From an uncultured Anaerosolibacter sp. (lineage in GTDB: Bacteria; Bacillota_A; Clostridia; Peptostreptococcales; Thermotaleaceae), in assembly GCA_937948705.1 (NCBI GenBank), contig CALECF010000033.1, positions 1 through 22,561 of the forward strand: a DNA stretch of 22,561 nucleotides, read 5' to 3'. Each line of letters begins with the position of its first letter. The first letter of the stretch is position 1. Shown one piece after another: positions 1-8,514 of the stretch. Under the pieces are notes generated by a model. The model saw only the letters and a program-made list of their open reading frames with translations. It had not been told where the DNA came from and searched no databases. Both the position numbers and the translations under genes were made by a program.

Positions 1-98
1 AAGTTAGAAGTTAGAAGTTAGAAGTTAGAAGTTAGAAGTTAGAAGTTAGAAGTTAGAAGTTAGAAGTTAGAAGTTAGAAGTTAGAAGTTAGAAGTTAG
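1..98. repeat. Heptamer tandem repeat, 14 copies of AAGTTAG
   Basis: Fourteen uninterrupted copies of the 7-bp unit AAGTTAG run from the first base of the window, so the array may extend further upstream. The next bases (AAATTTAGG) look like a decayed copy. Period 7 is not a multiple of 3, and no open frame uses the array. Non-coding heptamer arrays are known in some bacteria, such as the STRR repeats of cyanobacteria; any relation here is only by analogy. A second period-7 array with another unit lies at 4037-4099. Confidence 0.97.
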
Positions 99-177
99 AA
101 ATTTAGGTGTATTTGTCTAAAAAGAAAGGAATGGATGGTAATCGAATTAAGTAATATGGGTGATTTAGAGTCTGCGG

Positions 178-232
178 GATAGCTGGTTCTTCTGTGTAAT
201 GGAAACACAAGGAGAACCAGTTATCTTTTTTT
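178..232 (+). terminator. Rho-independent terminator of an upstream transcript
   Basis: A 13-bp stem (178-190 with 213-225, one G-T pair) encloses a smaller hairpin (TGTGT 193-197 with ACACA 205-209) and is followed by seven T residues (226-232). It reads on the plus strand and must end a transcript arriving from the left. That gene is outside the window or very small: the only candidate here is a 15-codon frame at 135-182 whose stop lies inside the stem. Confidence 0.85.
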
Positions 233-276
233 GCTCGTGATGGTTTACGGGAATACATAATATTTTAATTTGACCG

Positions 277-304
277 TTTACAAATTTTACTTTAATGGTA
301 TAAT
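277..304 (+). promoter_or_regulatory. Sigma-A-type promoter 430 bp upstream of tig
   Basis: TTTACA (277-282), a 16-bp spacer and TATAAT (299-304), with TGG just before the -10 giving an extended -10 TGNTATAAT. Transcription would start near 311. No ORF follows for over 400 bp; what follows is a string of inverted repeats. It may drive a non-coding RNA or give tig a long leader. Confidence 0.55.
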
Positions 305-310
305 GTATAT

Positions 311-565
311 GGAAAAGCTTATGAGCCAATAAAAGACCAATGGAAGAATCCATTGGTCTTTGTGAGTATATAGGAAATCATGGTCTTGAATTTACTATAT
401 ATGGGGAAGTTTAAAGGGGAGAACCCCTTTATGTCCGATCATTGGGGGCACAGGGAAGGGTAAGCGTGAGCTATTTGTTCCCTGTGAAGAACAGAAGCAA
501 TTGCTTTCATTGTAGAGCATGGAATGCTTTTCTTCTATTGTATACTTTTCCTTATGATAGGAAAA
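311..565 (+). other. Structured non-coding region: possible small RNA or tig leader
   Basis: This stretch has no plausible gene but holds successive inverted repeats. They are: a 13-bp perfect stem with an AGAA loop (332-361); an 8-bp stem with an AGAA loop (412-431); a 9-bp perfect stem CACAGGGAA / TTCCCTGTG (449-457 with 478-486) enclosing an AGC-GTGA-GCT mini-hairpin; a 12-bp palindrome AAGCAATTGCTT (495-506); AGCAT-GGA-ATGCT followed by a T-rich run (516-532); and TTTTCCT / AGGAAAA (546-552 with 559-565). A good promoter lies just upstream. I could not match it to a riboswitch, T-box, 6S, SRP, tmRNA or RNase P RNA. No CIRCE or CtsR box was seen. That it is an RNA is inference; the inverted repeats are seen directly. 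Confidence 0.4.
332..361. terminator. Strong hairpin, possible weak or bidirectional terminator
   Basis: A perfect 13-bp stem (332-344 with 349-361) with an AGAA loop. On the plus strand only three T residues lie at the end, within the stem; on the minus strand the stem ends in four T. It resembles a terminator without a long U-tract, so termination is uncertain in either direction. It begins about 20 nt after the start predicted from the 277-304 promoter. Confidence 0.35.
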
Positions 566-634
566 AATTACTAGGGTAAGAGACCGAGCATAAAGTGAAT
601 ATGTTGCAAAAAATTAGTTTACATGGCATTTTTA

Positions 635-643
635 TGTTATAAT
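635..643 (+). promoter_or_regulatory. tig: Extended -10 promoter for tig
   Basis: TGTTATAAT (635-643) is a perfect extended -10 element (TGN-TATAAT). The -35 is poor: TTAGTT (614-619) at 18 bp, or TTTACA (618-623) at a too-short 14 bp, so the extended -10 probably compensates. Transcription would start near 650, giving an 86-nt leader before the tig start at 736, which has a GAGGAGG ribosome binding site at 719-726. Confidence 0.55.
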
Positions 644-735
644 AGTTAGGATTATACATAGCTTGTATGAACAGACTATTCTGATTCCCTTGTAAATTTT
701 AAGTTCATTTTAAATATAGAGGAGGAACAAATTCA

Positions 736-2022
736 ATGAGTTCAACGGTAGTAAAAAAGGAAAATAATGAAGTAACATTAAGACTTGAGGCAAGTGCTGG
801 TGATTTCGAAAAAGCGGTTCAAAAGGCGTATGCCAAAATGAAAGGAAGATTTAACATTCCTGGATTTAGAAAAGGTAAGGCACCTAGAAAGTTAATCGAG
901 CTTCAACATGGTGAAGGTGTATTCTATGAGGAAGCCATCAACGAGATTTTCCCTGACATATATGATGAGGCTGTAAAAGAACATAATTTAGAACCTGTTG
1001 ATAGACCATCTATTGATATCGAGCAAGTAGGAAAGGGAGAGAACCTTGTAATTATAGCTGTTGTTACAGTGGTCCCTGAAGTAATCATTGGTGATTATAA
1101 AGGTATAGAAGTAAGTAAAAAAGAGTATAATGTAGAAGAAGCTGAGGTAGAAAAGGAAATTGAAAAGCTACAGGAAAGAAATGCAAGACTGATTGCTGTA
1201 GAAAGAACTGTTCAAGAGGGAGATACTTTAATTTTTGATTACGCAGGTTTCGTGGGCGAAGAGCAGTTTGAAGGCGGTACGGCTGAAAATCAAACGTTGG
1301 TCATAGGTTCAGGACAATTTATCCCTGGATTTGAAGAGCAATTGGTTGGCCAAACAATCGGTCAGGAACTGGATGTAAATGTGACATTCCCTACAGAATA
1401 TCATGCCCCAGACCTAGCTGGTAAAGCGGCAGTTTTCAAGGTAACAATCCATGAGATTAAGGAAAAGGAATTACCTGTATTAGATGATGAATTCGCAAAA
1501 GACGTGAGTGAGCATGATACGTTGGACGAATTAAAGGCAGATCTGCGCAAAAAATTAGAAGAAACTGCAAAGAGTAAGGCTGAAAGAGAAACAAGGGATG
1601 AAGTTATAAAGAAAGTAACAGATAATGTTCAGGTAGATATTCCAGAGATCATGGTAGAGCATCAATTAGATGACATGCTGAATGAATTAGACTATCAGCT
1701 AAGATTCCAAGGATTGAATTTGGAAACTTATCTTCAATATATGAATCAGAAACCAGAAGATATTAGAAACCAAATGAGAAATGATGCATACAATAGAGTA
1801 AAAACTCAGTTAACCCTTGAAACAATCGGTAGTACTGAAAACATCGAAGTGACTCCAGAAGAGCTTGATACAGAAATGGAAAAATACGCAAAGCAGTATA
1901 ATACAGAGATGGAGAAATTCAAGGCTTCTCTGAAAGACTCGGATTATAAAAACATCAAAGAGGGTATTAAAGTAAAAAAGACAATTGATTTCCTAGTGGA
2001 AAGTGCAACAATCGTAGAATAA
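736..2022 (+). CDS. tig: Trigger factor, ribosome-bound chaperone and prolyl isomerase
   Basis: Trigger factor binds the ribosome near the exit tunnel, shields nascent chains and isomerises proline bonds. All three parts of the family are visible in 428 residues, the usual length. The N-terminal domain carries the ribosome-docking signature GFRKGKAPR at residues 43-51, the same numbering as the F44-R45-K46 loop of the E. coli protein. The FKBP-type isomerase domain spans about 155-245 ([11 protein letters not shown], then IPGFEEQL). The C-terminal half is helical and charged, as in the chaperone cradle. The start is fixed by a GAGGAGG site 7-10 nt upstream. It is followed after 25 nt by clpP with no terminator between, so tig-clpP-clpX are probably co-transcribed. 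There is nothing odd in the protein. Confidence 0.98.
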   Translation: MSSTVVKKENNEVTLRLEASAGDFEKAVQKAYAKMKGRFNIPGFRKGKAPRKLIELQHGEGVFYEEAINEIFPDIYDEAVKEHNLEPVDRPSIDIEQVGKGENLVIIAVVTVVPEVIIGDYKGIEVSKKEYNVEEAEVEKEIEKLQERNARLIAVERTVQEGDTLIFDYAGFVGEEQFEGGTAENQTLVIGSGQFIPGFEEQLVGQTIGQELDVNVTFPTEYHAPDLAGKAAVFKVTIHEIKEKELPVLDDEFAKDVSEHDTLDELKADLRKKLEETAKSKAERETRDEVIKKVTDNVQVDIPEIMVEHQLDDMLNELDYQLRFQGLNLETYLQYMNQKPEDIRNQMRNDAYNRVKTQLTLETIGSTENIEVTPEELDTEMEKYAKQYNTEMEKFKASLKDSDYKNIKEGIKVKKTIDFLVESATIVE

Positions 2023-2047
2023 TGATAATGAATGGAGGTTAAAGCAT

Positions 2048-2632
2048 ATGCCTTTAGTTCCAATGGTCGTAGAGCAAACAAATCGAGGAGAAAGATCCTA
2101 TGATATCTATTCAAGATTATTAAAAGAGAGAATTATATTTATAGGTGATGAAATTAATGATCATACTGCAAGTTTAGTAGTCGCCCAGTTACTGTTTTTA
2201 GAATCTGAAGACCCAGATAAGGACATCAGCATCTACATAAACAGTCCTGGAGGATCAATTACTTCCGGAATGGCAATATTTGATACCATGCAGTTTATTA
2301 AACCAGATGTATCTACAATTTGTATAGGAATGGCGGCAAGCATGGGTGCATTTTTACTGGCAGCTGGCGCAATTGGGAAGAGGTTTGCCCTTCCAAATGC
2401 GGAAATTATGATCCACCAACCATTGGGTGGAACAAGGGGTCAAGCAGAAGACATCCGCATCCATGCAGAGCGAATTTTAAAGATGAGAGATACCATTAAT
2501 CGTATCCTAAGTGAGAGAACAGGACAGCCGTTAGAAAAGATTGCTAAGGATACAGATAGAGATTTCTTTATGGAAGCTGCTGATGCTGTAGAATATGGCT
2601 TGATTGATAAGGTGATCACTTCTAGGAAATAA
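2048..2632 (+). CDS. clpP: ATP-dependent Clp protease proteolytic subunit
   Basis: ClpP forms the two-ring, 14-subunit barrel that degrades proteins fed to it by ClpX or another Clp ATPase. The 194-residue protein has the complete serine-protease triad: S98 in GMAASMGA, H123 in MIHQP and D172 in DTDRDFF, the same numbering as the B. subtilis enzyme. The oxyanion region NSPGGS is at 65-70, and the N-terminal [10 protein letters not shown] matches the short axial-loop start. A strong GGAGG site precedes the ATG. It sits 25 nt after tig and 18 nt before clpX, which fits an operon encoding protease and partner unfoldase together. In many Firmicutes clpP is under CtsR, but I saw no CtsR operator repeat upstream of this cluster, so heat-shock control is not supported by the sequence. 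Confidence 0.98.
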   Translation: MPLVPMVVEQTNRGERSYDIYSRLLKERIIFIGDEINDHTASLVVAQLLFLESEDPDKDISIYINSPGGSITSGMAIFDTMQFIKPDVSTICIGMAASMGAFLLAAGAIGKRFALPNAEIMIHQPLGGTRGQAEDIRIHAERILKMRDTINRILSERTGQPLEKIAKDTDRDFFMEAADAVEYGLIDKVITSRK

Positions 2633-2650
2633 GACAAGAGAGGTGGAAAA

Positions 2651-3928
2651 ATGTCAAGATTTGATGAGAAGAAGCAGCTTAAGTGTTCATTTTGTGGTAA
2701 ATCCCAAGATCAAGTAAGAAGATTGATTGCTGGGCCTAGTGTGTATATATGTGATGAATGTATTGAGTTATGTCAAGAAATCATTCAAGAGGAATTCGAC
2801 GAACATGTCGAATTAGAAATGACTGACTTACCAAAGCCACAGGAGATCAGAAATGTATTAGATCAGTATGTTGTGGGCCAAGATAGAGCAAAAAGAGCGT
2901 TATCCGTAGCTGTATATAACCACTATAAAAGAGTGAATAGAGAAGGTGGTAAAACTGATGATGTAGAACTTCAGAAGAGCAATATTGCTATGCTGGGGCC
3001 TACAGGATCAGGAAAGACGTTGCTTGCCCAGACGTTAGCTCGGATATTAAATGTTCCTTTCGCTATTGCAGACGCTACTTCTCTAACAGAAGCAGGATAT
3101 GTAGGCGAGGATGTTGAGAATATCTTATTAAAACTGATTCAAGCAGCAGATTATGATATAGAAAAAGCTGAAAAGGGCATTATTTATATCGATGAGATTG
3201 ATAAGATTGCTAGAAAATCAGATAATCCTTCTATTACCCGAGACGTTAGCGGGGAAGGGGTTCAGCAGGCGCTACTTAAAATTCTTGAAGGAACAGTGGC
3301 CAGTGTGCCGCCTCAGGGGGGAAGAAAGCATCCCCATCAAGAGTTTATTCAAATTGACACAACGAACATCCTATTTATCTGTGGGGGTGCCTTCGATGGC
3401 ATTGATAAAATTATTCAGAGACGCATCGGGCAAAAGTCCATGGGCTTTGGCGCAGACATTCAGAGCAATGTAAAAAAGGATGTTGGGGAGTTATTGAATA
3501 AAATTCAACCTGAGGATCTATTGAGATATGGTCTTATTCCTGAGTTTGTAGGAAGGATACCTGTTATTGTAACCCTCAACGAGCTGGATGAAGAAGCTCT
3601 TGTGAAGATATTGGCAGAACCTAAAAATGCTTTAATCAAACAGTATAAAAAGCTCTTTGAGATAGATAACGTAGAACTTGAAATGGATGAGGAAGCATTG
3701 AAGGCAATCGCTAAGAAGGCCATTGAGAGAAAAACAGGTGCCAGAGGTTTACGAAGTATCGTTGAGAACATTATGCTTGATGTAATGTATGACATTCCAT
3801 CTCGTGATGATATCGAAAAGTGCATTGTAACCAAAGAGACTGTTGAGAACAATACGGAGCCTACTCTGGTTCTATCTGATCCGAAGAAAAGAAAAAACAA
3901 AAAGAAAAAAGAAGAAACTGCTTCTTAA
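2651..3928 (+). CDS. clpX: ATP-dependent unfoldase ClpX, partner of ClpP
   Basis: ClpX is the hexameric AAA+ unfoldase that recognises tagged substrates and threads them into ClpP. The 425-residue protein has the N-terminal zinc-binding domain (C12, C15, C34, C37), Walker A GPTGSGKT at 116-123, Walker B IYIDEID near 183, the pore loop GYVGED near 153 and the RKH loop GGRKHPH near 230. The ClpP-docking tripeptide, usually I/L-G-F, here reads MGF within KSMGFGAD, a conservative change. The C-terminus ends in a Lys/Glu-rich tail. Ribosome binding site GAGGTGG lies just upstream. A strong terminator follows at 3932-3962, so clpX closes the tig-clpP-clpX unit. Confidence 0.98.
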   Translation: MSRFDEKKQLKCSFCGKSQDQVRRLIAGPSVYICDECIELCQEIIQEEFDEHVELEMTDLPKPQEIRNVLDQYVVGQDRAKRALSVAVYNHYKRVNREGGKTDDVELQKSNIAMLGPTGSGKTLLAQTLARILNVPFAIADATSLTEAGYVGEDVENILLKLIQAADYDIEKAEKGIIYIDEIDKIARKSDNPSITRDVSGEGVQQALLKILEGTVASVPPQGGRKHPHQEFIQIDTTNILFICGGAFDGIDKIIQRRIGQKSMGFGADIQSNVKKDVGELLNKIQPEDLLRYGLIPEFVGRIPVIVTLNELDEEALVKILAEPKNALIKQYKKLFEIDNVELEMDEEALKAIAKKAIERKTGARGLRSIVENIMLDVMYDIPSRDDIEKCIVTKETVENNTEPTLVLSDPKKRKNKKKKEETAS

Positions 3929-3931
3929 CAG

Positions 3932-3962
3932 GAAGGCGAATTGAAAGATTCGCCTTCTTTTT
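3932..3962 (+). terminator. Rho-independent terminator after clpX
   Basis: A 10-bp perfect GC-containing stem (3932-3941 with 3948-3957), 6-nt loop, then a T-rich tract (TTTTTATTTT). It starts 4 nt after the clpX stop and separates the tig-clpP-clpX unit from lonB. Confidence 0.92.
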
Positions 3963-4036
3963 ATTTTACAATTTTTGTTCATTATATAAAGATTCTATGG
4001 AGACATACTAAATTTAACTACATAAGATCAAAATCA

Positions 4037-4099
4037 GGTTGTAGGTTGTAGGTTGTAGGTTGTAGGTTGTAGGTTGTAGGTTGTAGGTTGTAGGTTGTA
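4037..4099. repeat. Heptamer tandem repeat, 9 copies of GGTTGTA
   Basis: Nine perfect copies of GGTTGTA lie in the clpX-lonB gap and run straight into the GTAG head of a short hairpin element at 4103, with one imperfect unit (GCTGTA) at the joint. The unit differs from that at 1-98 but has the same period and a loosely similar pattern (RGTTRWA). The junction suggests the array grew from the sequence just 5' of the hairpin element; a two-unit version of the same prefix precedes the related element at 13133. Confidence 0.97.
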
Positions 4100-4102
4100 G
4101 CT

Positions 4103-4132
4103 GTAGGGGCGAACAGTGTTCGCCCGGTGACA
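4103..4132 (+). repeat. GTAG-headed hairpin element, class A copy 1
   Basis: GTAG at 4103-4106 is followed by a perfect 8-bp stem GGGCGAAC / GTTCGCCC (4107-4114 with 4118-4125) with a 3-nt loop, then GGTGACA. The copy at 13133-13163 shares the GTAGGGGC head, the GCCC closing arm and a GRKGACA tail. A GTAG tetranucleotide beside a palindrome is the hallmark of REP sequences mobilised by REP-associated tyrosine transposases; membership in that class is inference. There is no transposase in the window. Confidence 0.8.
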
Positions 4133-4166
4133 GCAAGATCGAAAATACAGTTAACATTAAGAAAAA

Positions 4167-4195
4167 TTTTCAAGAAATACAATGGAGAATATAAT
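4167..4195 (+). promoter_or_regulatory. lonB: Possible lonB promoter
   Basis: TATAAT at 4190-4195 with a weak -35 TTTTCA at 4167-4172 (17-bp spacer), about 40 bp before the lonB start. In B. subtilis lonB is known to be forespore-expressed under sigma-F, but I saw no convincing sigma-F or sigma-G box here. The assignment is tentative. Confidence 0.4.
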
Positions 4196-4235
4196 CCCGT
4201 TAGTCAGCAGCCATTGACAGAAAGGAGAAAGCAAA

Positions 4236-5927
4236 ATGCCTAGTGCCTTTTTTTTAGTCCAATTCTTTTTTGCTGTAATTATTGGGCTGTATTTTTTAAA
4301 TCTATTGAGAAGTCAGAGTGGAAATAAATCTGCCATTGAGAAGGAATCCAAGAAGGAATTGGAGAAGTTGAACGAACTAAAAAGCATTTCTCTGACAGTT
4401 CCCCTATCAGAAAAGACAAGGCCTCAGTCTTTTAAAGAGATTATTGGCCAAGAGGATGGGATTAAGGGCCTAAAAGCTGCCCTATGCAGTGTAAATCCTC
4501 AGCATGTGCTGATTTATGGACCACCAGGTGTGGGAAAGACAGCGGCGGCGAGGCTCATATTAGAGGAAGCGAAGAGAGTGCAGCACTCACCCTTTAATTA
4601 TCAGTCAAAATTTGTGGAGATGGATGCTACGATTTTACGGTTTGATGAACGGAGCATAGCTGACCCTTTGATGGGAACAGTACACGATCCGATCTATCAA
4701 GGGGCAGGGCCCCTAGGACAATCAGGAATTCCACAACCAAAGCCTGGTGCTGTGACCAAAGCCCATGGCGGTATATTATTCCTAGATGAAATTGGGGAGT
4801 TGCATCCGGTCCAGATGAATAAGTTATTAAAAGTCCTAGAAGATCGGAAGGTATTCCTAGATAGTGCCTATTATAACTCGGAAGATCCAAATACGCCTAA
4901 ATATATCCATGAAATTTTTCAGAATGGATTACCGGCAGATTTTAGACTTGTGGGTGCAACCACACGAACGGCAAATGAAATTCCTCCAGCAATTCGCTCT
5001 AGATGCGTAGAAATCTATTTTAGACCTTTGCTGCCTGAGGAAGTGGGGCTCATAAGCAGAAATGCTGCAGAAAAGGTAAAGTTTGCTATAGAAGATGAAG
5101 CCATAGAAATCATAAAAAGATATGCTAGTAGTGGTAGAGATGCCATTAATATGATTCAGATTGCCAGTGGCGTTGCCTTAAATGAAGGAAGAAAGATGCT
5201 GACAAGGAAAGACCTAGAGTGGGTGGTGGAAAGTGGACAATATCATCCAAGGCCACAATCAAAAATAGCAAAGTCCCCCCAGGTTGGTGTCGTCAATGGT
5301 TTAGCGGTGGTAGGGCCAAATATAGGTGTCGTATCAGAGACCGAGGCTACTGCCATCCCCACAGAAAAAGGGACAGGAAAGATTGTTATCACAGGTATCG
5401 CAAGCGAAGAGGAAGTATCTACTACAGGAAGAAAGCTAAAAAGGAAAAGTACAGCCCAGGGGTCTGTAGAAAATGTAATGACGGTGATACGGAAAAACTT
5501 CCAGATAGACCCCAGGGATTATGATATTCACCTGAACTTTCCAGGAGGCATGATGGTGGATGGCCCCTCGGCAGGCATAACTGTGGCAAGTGCAATTTAC
5601 TCAGCCATGACAAATAAGGAAATAGATCATCGCATTGCCATGACTGGTGAAATCTCCATTCAAGGAAAAGTAAGGCCTGTGGGTGGTGTAGTAGCCAAGG
5701 TGGAGGCTGCTCGGTTAGCTGGTTGTGCTAAGGTTCTTATTCCCAGTGAAAATTGGCAGGATCGGTTTAAAGATATGGGGATAGAGGTAATTCCAGTAGA
5801 AGACATTCAAGAAGTCATTCAATATGCTCTTGTAAAAGAACAGGTGGAAATATCACCAATACCTATAAATCATGCTATGATTGCCATGGCTCAAGGAGCA
5901 GACAATCCGAACAGCACCCTTTTCTAG
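4236..5927 (+). CDS. lonB: Lon-like ATP-dependent protease LonB
   Basis: LonB is the Lon-type protease of spore-forming Firmicutes, held at the membrane and, in B. subtilis, active in the forespore. Unlike LonA it lacks the large N-terminal substrate domain. This 563-residue protein begins with one hydrophobic segment (about 4-24). The AAA+ module follows with Walker A GPPGVGKT at 95-102 and Walker B LFLDEIGE at 181-188. The C-terminal Lon protease domain has the Ser-Lys dyad S445 (GPSAG) and K488 (VVAKVE). The start is supported by a GAAAGGAG site. It stands alone between terminators, directly upstream of lon, the gene order seen in B. subtilis. Its stop codon lies within the hairpin at 5909-5938. 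Confidence 0.96.
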   Translation: MPSAFFLVQFFFAVIIGLYFLNLLRSQSGNKSAIEKESKKELEKLNELKSISLTVPLSEKTRPQSFKEIIGQEDGIKGLKAALCSVNPQHVLIYGPPGVGKTAAARLILEEAKRVQHSPFNYQSKFVEMDATILRFDERSIADPLMGTVHDPIYQGAGPLGQSGIPQPKPGAVTKAHGGILFLDEIGELHPVQMNKLLKVLEDRKVFLDSAYYNSEDPNTPKYIHEIFQNGLPADFRLVGATTRTANEIPPAIRSRCVEIYFRPLLPEEVGLISRNAAEKVKFAIEDEAIEIIKRYASSGRDAINMIQIASGVALNEGRKMLTRKDLEWVVESGQYHPRPQSKIAKSPQVGVVNGLAVVGPNIGVVSETEATAIPTEKGTGKIVITGIASEEEVSTTGRKLKRKSTAQGSVENVMTVIRKNFQIDPRDYDIHLNFPGGMMVDGPSAGITVASAIYSAMTNKEIDHRIAMTGEISIQGKVRPVGGVVAKVEAARLAGCAKVLIPSENWQDRFKDMGIEVIPVEDIQEVIQYALVKEQVEISPIPINHAMIAMAQGADNPNSTLF

Positions 5928-5945
5928 GTGTGCTGTTCTTGGCTT
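5909..5945 (+). terminator. Terminator-like hairpin enclosing the lonB stop codon
   Basis: A 9-bp perfect stem GAACAGCAC / GTGCTGTTC (5909-5917 with 5930-5938), with the lonB TAG (5925-5927) in the loop, followed by a weak T-rich stretch (TTGGCTTTT). The left arm is coding sequence. The tract is poorer than in the other terminators of this window. Confidence 0.6.
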
Positions 5946-6001
5946 TTATGGGTTTTTGTAGTACAATAGATAGAATCTAGGGAAATATCTGGGAAGGACT
6001 A

Positions 6002-6030
6002 TTGAAATGAGAGCATATTTTATATATAAT
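6002..6030 (+). promoter_or_regulatory. lon: Sigma-A promoter for lon
   Basis: TTGAAA (6002-6007), exactly 17 bp, TATAAT (6025-6030): near-consensus, on an AT-rich background. The start point would be near 6037, leaving a leader of about 130 nt before the lon ATG. No HrcA (CIRCE) or CtsR repeat was seen around it. Confidence 0.75.
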
Positions 6031-6165
6031 AATGAATTGCACCAGAGAAGATTTAACCGCAGTCAAGATGTGTATAAATAAAGTGAGTAGATAGATACAG
6101 GAATATAAAGGACAACAATGAGAAAAATATAAATGTAATCCTTAACAAATGAGGAGTTGATAAAT

Positions 6166-8514
6166 ATGAAGGACCAAGAGACAAAAAGAGAAATATTACC
6201 CCTGATTCCACTGAGAGGACTATCTGTTTTTCCATATATGGTACTGCATTTTGATGTAGGAAGGGAAAAATCAATTAGTGCATTGGAAGAAGCAATGGCA
6301 AACGATCAAATGATTTTTTTAACAACCCAGAAGGAAGCTGAAACGGATTTGCCTACCTCAGAGGATTTCTATGAAGTGGGAACCATTGCTAAGATTAAAC
6401 AAATGTTGAAGCTGCCCGGAGATGCTATTCGTGTATTGGTGGAGGGTATTAGCAGAGCTAGAATTATTGAGCTTACCCAGGAGGAACCTTTCTTTAAGGC
6501 AGAGGTTGAGGAAGAAATGGTGGAAGCCGAACTGGAAATAGACAAGGAATTGGAAGCACTCATGCGGACGGTACTGGATGCCTTTGAAAATTATGTAAGC
6601 ATCAGCAATCGTATTTCGCCAGAGATTCTTATGTCCGTTACAGCCATTGAGGAACCAGGGAGATTGGCAGATATCATTTCATCCCATATGATCTTAAAAA
6701 TAGAACAAAAACAGGAGATCCTAGAGGCATTTCATCCTAAGGATCGATTAGAGGTTCTGCATCGTCTATTATTGAGAGAAATCGAGATATTAGAAATTGA
6801 GAGACAAATCAATGCCAAGGTAAAAAAGCAAATCAATAAGGTACAAAAGGAATACTATTTAAAGGAACAGTTAAAAGCCATCCAGGAAGAACTTGGTGAT
6901 CATGGCAGTATCGATGATGAAATGGATGAGTACCGTGATCGGATTAAGAAGGCAAAACTTCCCAAAAAGGTGGAGGAAAAGGTAGTAAAAGAAGTAGACA
7001 GGCTTTCTCGGCTATCCCCAGGATCAGCAGAAAGTGGTGTTATTCGCAACTATGTGGATTGGATATTGGATTTACCATGGAATAAGCAAACGAAGGATCG
7101 CTTGGATATTAAAATTGCAAAGGAAATACTGGATGAAGACCATTATGGCCTGAAGAAAGTAAAAGAAAGAATTATTGAATATTTAGCCATTCGACAGCTG
7201 GCCAAGGAGATGAAAGGGCCGATTATTTGTCTAGTGGGGCCACCAGGTGTTGGAAAAACATCGATTGCTAAATCCATTGCGAGATCTTTAAACCGTAACT
7301 TTGTGCGGATGTCTTTGGGAGGCGTACGGGATGAGGCGGAGATCCGTGGCCATAGAAGGACCTATATTGGTGCAATTCCAGGAAGAATTATATCAGCCAT
7401 CAAAGAAGGGGGATCAAAGAATCCTGTATTCTTATTCGATGAAATCGATAAGTTAACCAGCGATTTTAGAGGTGATCCGGCAGCTGCTCTATTGGAAACC
7501 CTAGATCCGGAACAAAACAAAGATTTCACCGATCATTATTTAGAAGTCCCCTTTGATTTATCAAAGGTAATGTTTATTACCACAGCCAATAGCCTCGGCA
7601 CCATTCCAAGACCTTTGTTAGATCGAATGGAAGTGATTGAGGTTTCAGGATATACAGAGGAAGAAAAATTAGTGATTGCCCAGAAATACCTATTACCAAA
7701 GCAAATCAAAGAGCATGCTATGAAGCCGGAAGATCTACAAATTTCTGAGCAAGTGATTCGAGACGTAATCAATTCTTACACCCGAGAATCTGGGGTAAGA
7801 AACTTGGAAAGACAATTGGCTACGATCTGTAGAAAAGCCGTAAGAAGGATGCTGGAAGAAAAAACTACAATGGTAAGAATTCAGCCAGGAAACCTAAAAA
7901 ATTATCTGGGTATTCCAAGATTCAGACATGATAAGGCCCAAGAAAAGGATGAGGTGGGTATTGCCACAGGATTAGCTTGGACAGCCGTAGGCGGCGAGAC
8001 ATTATCTATCGAGGTTACTACCATGAAAGGCAATGGAAAGCTGGTGCTTACAGGTCAGTTGGGTGATGTGATGAAGGAATCAGCTAGAGCTGGTATCAGT
8101 TACATCCGCTCCAAGATGGAAGAGCTAAAGCTGCAGGATGATTTCTATCAAACCCTAGATATACATATCCATATCCCTGAGGGAGCGATTCCGAAAGATG
8201 GGCCTTCTGCAGGTATCACCATGGCTACAGCAGTGATTTCTGCCCTCACCAATATGCCGATCCATAGAGAGGTCGCCATGACAGGTGAAATTACCTTGAG
8301 AGGCCGTGTGCTGCCTGTGGGTGGCATCAAGGAAAAGGTATTGGCAGCGAATCGAGCAGGAATCAAAAAGGTACTTCTTCCCGTGCAAAATGAAAAAGAC
8401 GTGGAGGAGATTCCTGAAAATGTAAGGAAAAAGCTTGAACTGGTATTTGTAGAACATATGGACCAAGTTCTAGAGCAGGCCCTTGTGAGGAAGGAAGAAA
8501 AGAATGAAAATTAA
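6166..8514 (+). CDS. lon: ATP-dependent protease LonA
   Basis: Lon degrades misfolded and short-lived regulatory proteins in the cytoplasm. The longest frame opens at a TTG at 6157, but GAGGAG at 6151-6156 is correctly spaced for the ATG at 6166, giving 782 residues, typical for LonA. The N-terminal substrate domain opens with [16 protein letters not shown] (11-26). It is followed by a coiled region (about 205-245), Walker A GPPGVGKT (358-365), Walker B FLFDEIDK (422-429) and the protease dyad S681 (GPSAG) and K724 (IKEK). All catalytic residues are intact. It has its own promoter and overlaps ysxC by 11 nt, so the two are translationally coupled. The lonB-lon-ysxC order matches B. subtilis. 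Confidence 0.98.
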   Translation: MKDQETKREILPLIPLRGLSVFPYMVLHFDVGREKSISALEEAMANDQMIFLTTQKEAETDLPTSEDFYEVGTIAKIKQMLKLPGDAIRVLVEGISRARIIELTQEEPFFKAEVEEEMVEAELEIDKELEALMRTVLDAFENYVSISNRISPEILMSVTAIEEPGRLADIISSHMILKIEQKQEILEAFHPKDRLEVLHRLLLREIEILEIERQINAKVKKQINKVQKEYYLKEQLKAIQEELGDHGSIDDEMDEYRDRIKKAKLPKKVEEKVVKEVDRLSRLSPGSAESGVIRNYVDWILDLPWNKQTKDRLDIKIAKEILDEDHYGLKKVKERIIEYLAIRQLAKEMKGPIICLVGPPGVGKTSIAKSIARSLNRNFVRMSLGGVRDEAEIRGHRRTYIGAIPGRIISAIKEGGSKNPVFLFDEIDKLTSDFRGDPAAALLETLDPEQNKDFTDHYLEVPFDLSKVMFITTANSLGTIPRPLLDRMEVIEVSGYTEEEKLVIAQKYLLPKQIKEHAMKPEDLQISEQVIRDVINSYTRESGVRNLERQLATICRKAVRRMLEEKTTMVRIQPGNLKNYLGIPRFRHDKAQEKDEVGIATGLAWTAVGGETLSIEVTTMKGNGKLVLTGQLGDVMKESARAGISYIRSKMEELKLQDDFYQTLDIHIHIPEGAIPKDGPSAGITMATAVISALTNMPIHREVAMTGEITLRGRVLPVGGIKEKVLAANRAGIKKVLLPVQNEKDVEEIPENVRKKLELVFVEHMDQVLEQALVRKEEKNEN

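Noticed and set aside
1..98. Heptamer array as a CRISPR-like repeat
   Set aside because: Units of 7 bp are contiguous with no spacers, and there are no cas genes in the window.
165..353. 62-codon minus-strand frame upstream of tig
   Set aside because: It begins within a hairpin, runs through the terminator at 178-232, and has no ribosome binding site or family resemblance.
361..735. CIRCE or CtsR heat-shock operator before tig-clpP-clpX
   Set aside because: No TTAGCACTC/GAGTGCTAA pair and no tandem GGTCAAA was found upstream; the one GGTCAAA (near 9266) is inside the transporter gene.
2651..3928. ClpX docking loop MGF in place of IGF
   Set aside because: A conservative change, unlikely to alter ClpP binding.
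6157..6165. TTG start for lon three codons upstream
   Set aside because: It directly abuts GAGGAG, whereas the ATG at 6166 is spaced correctly and begins the usual LonA N-terminus.
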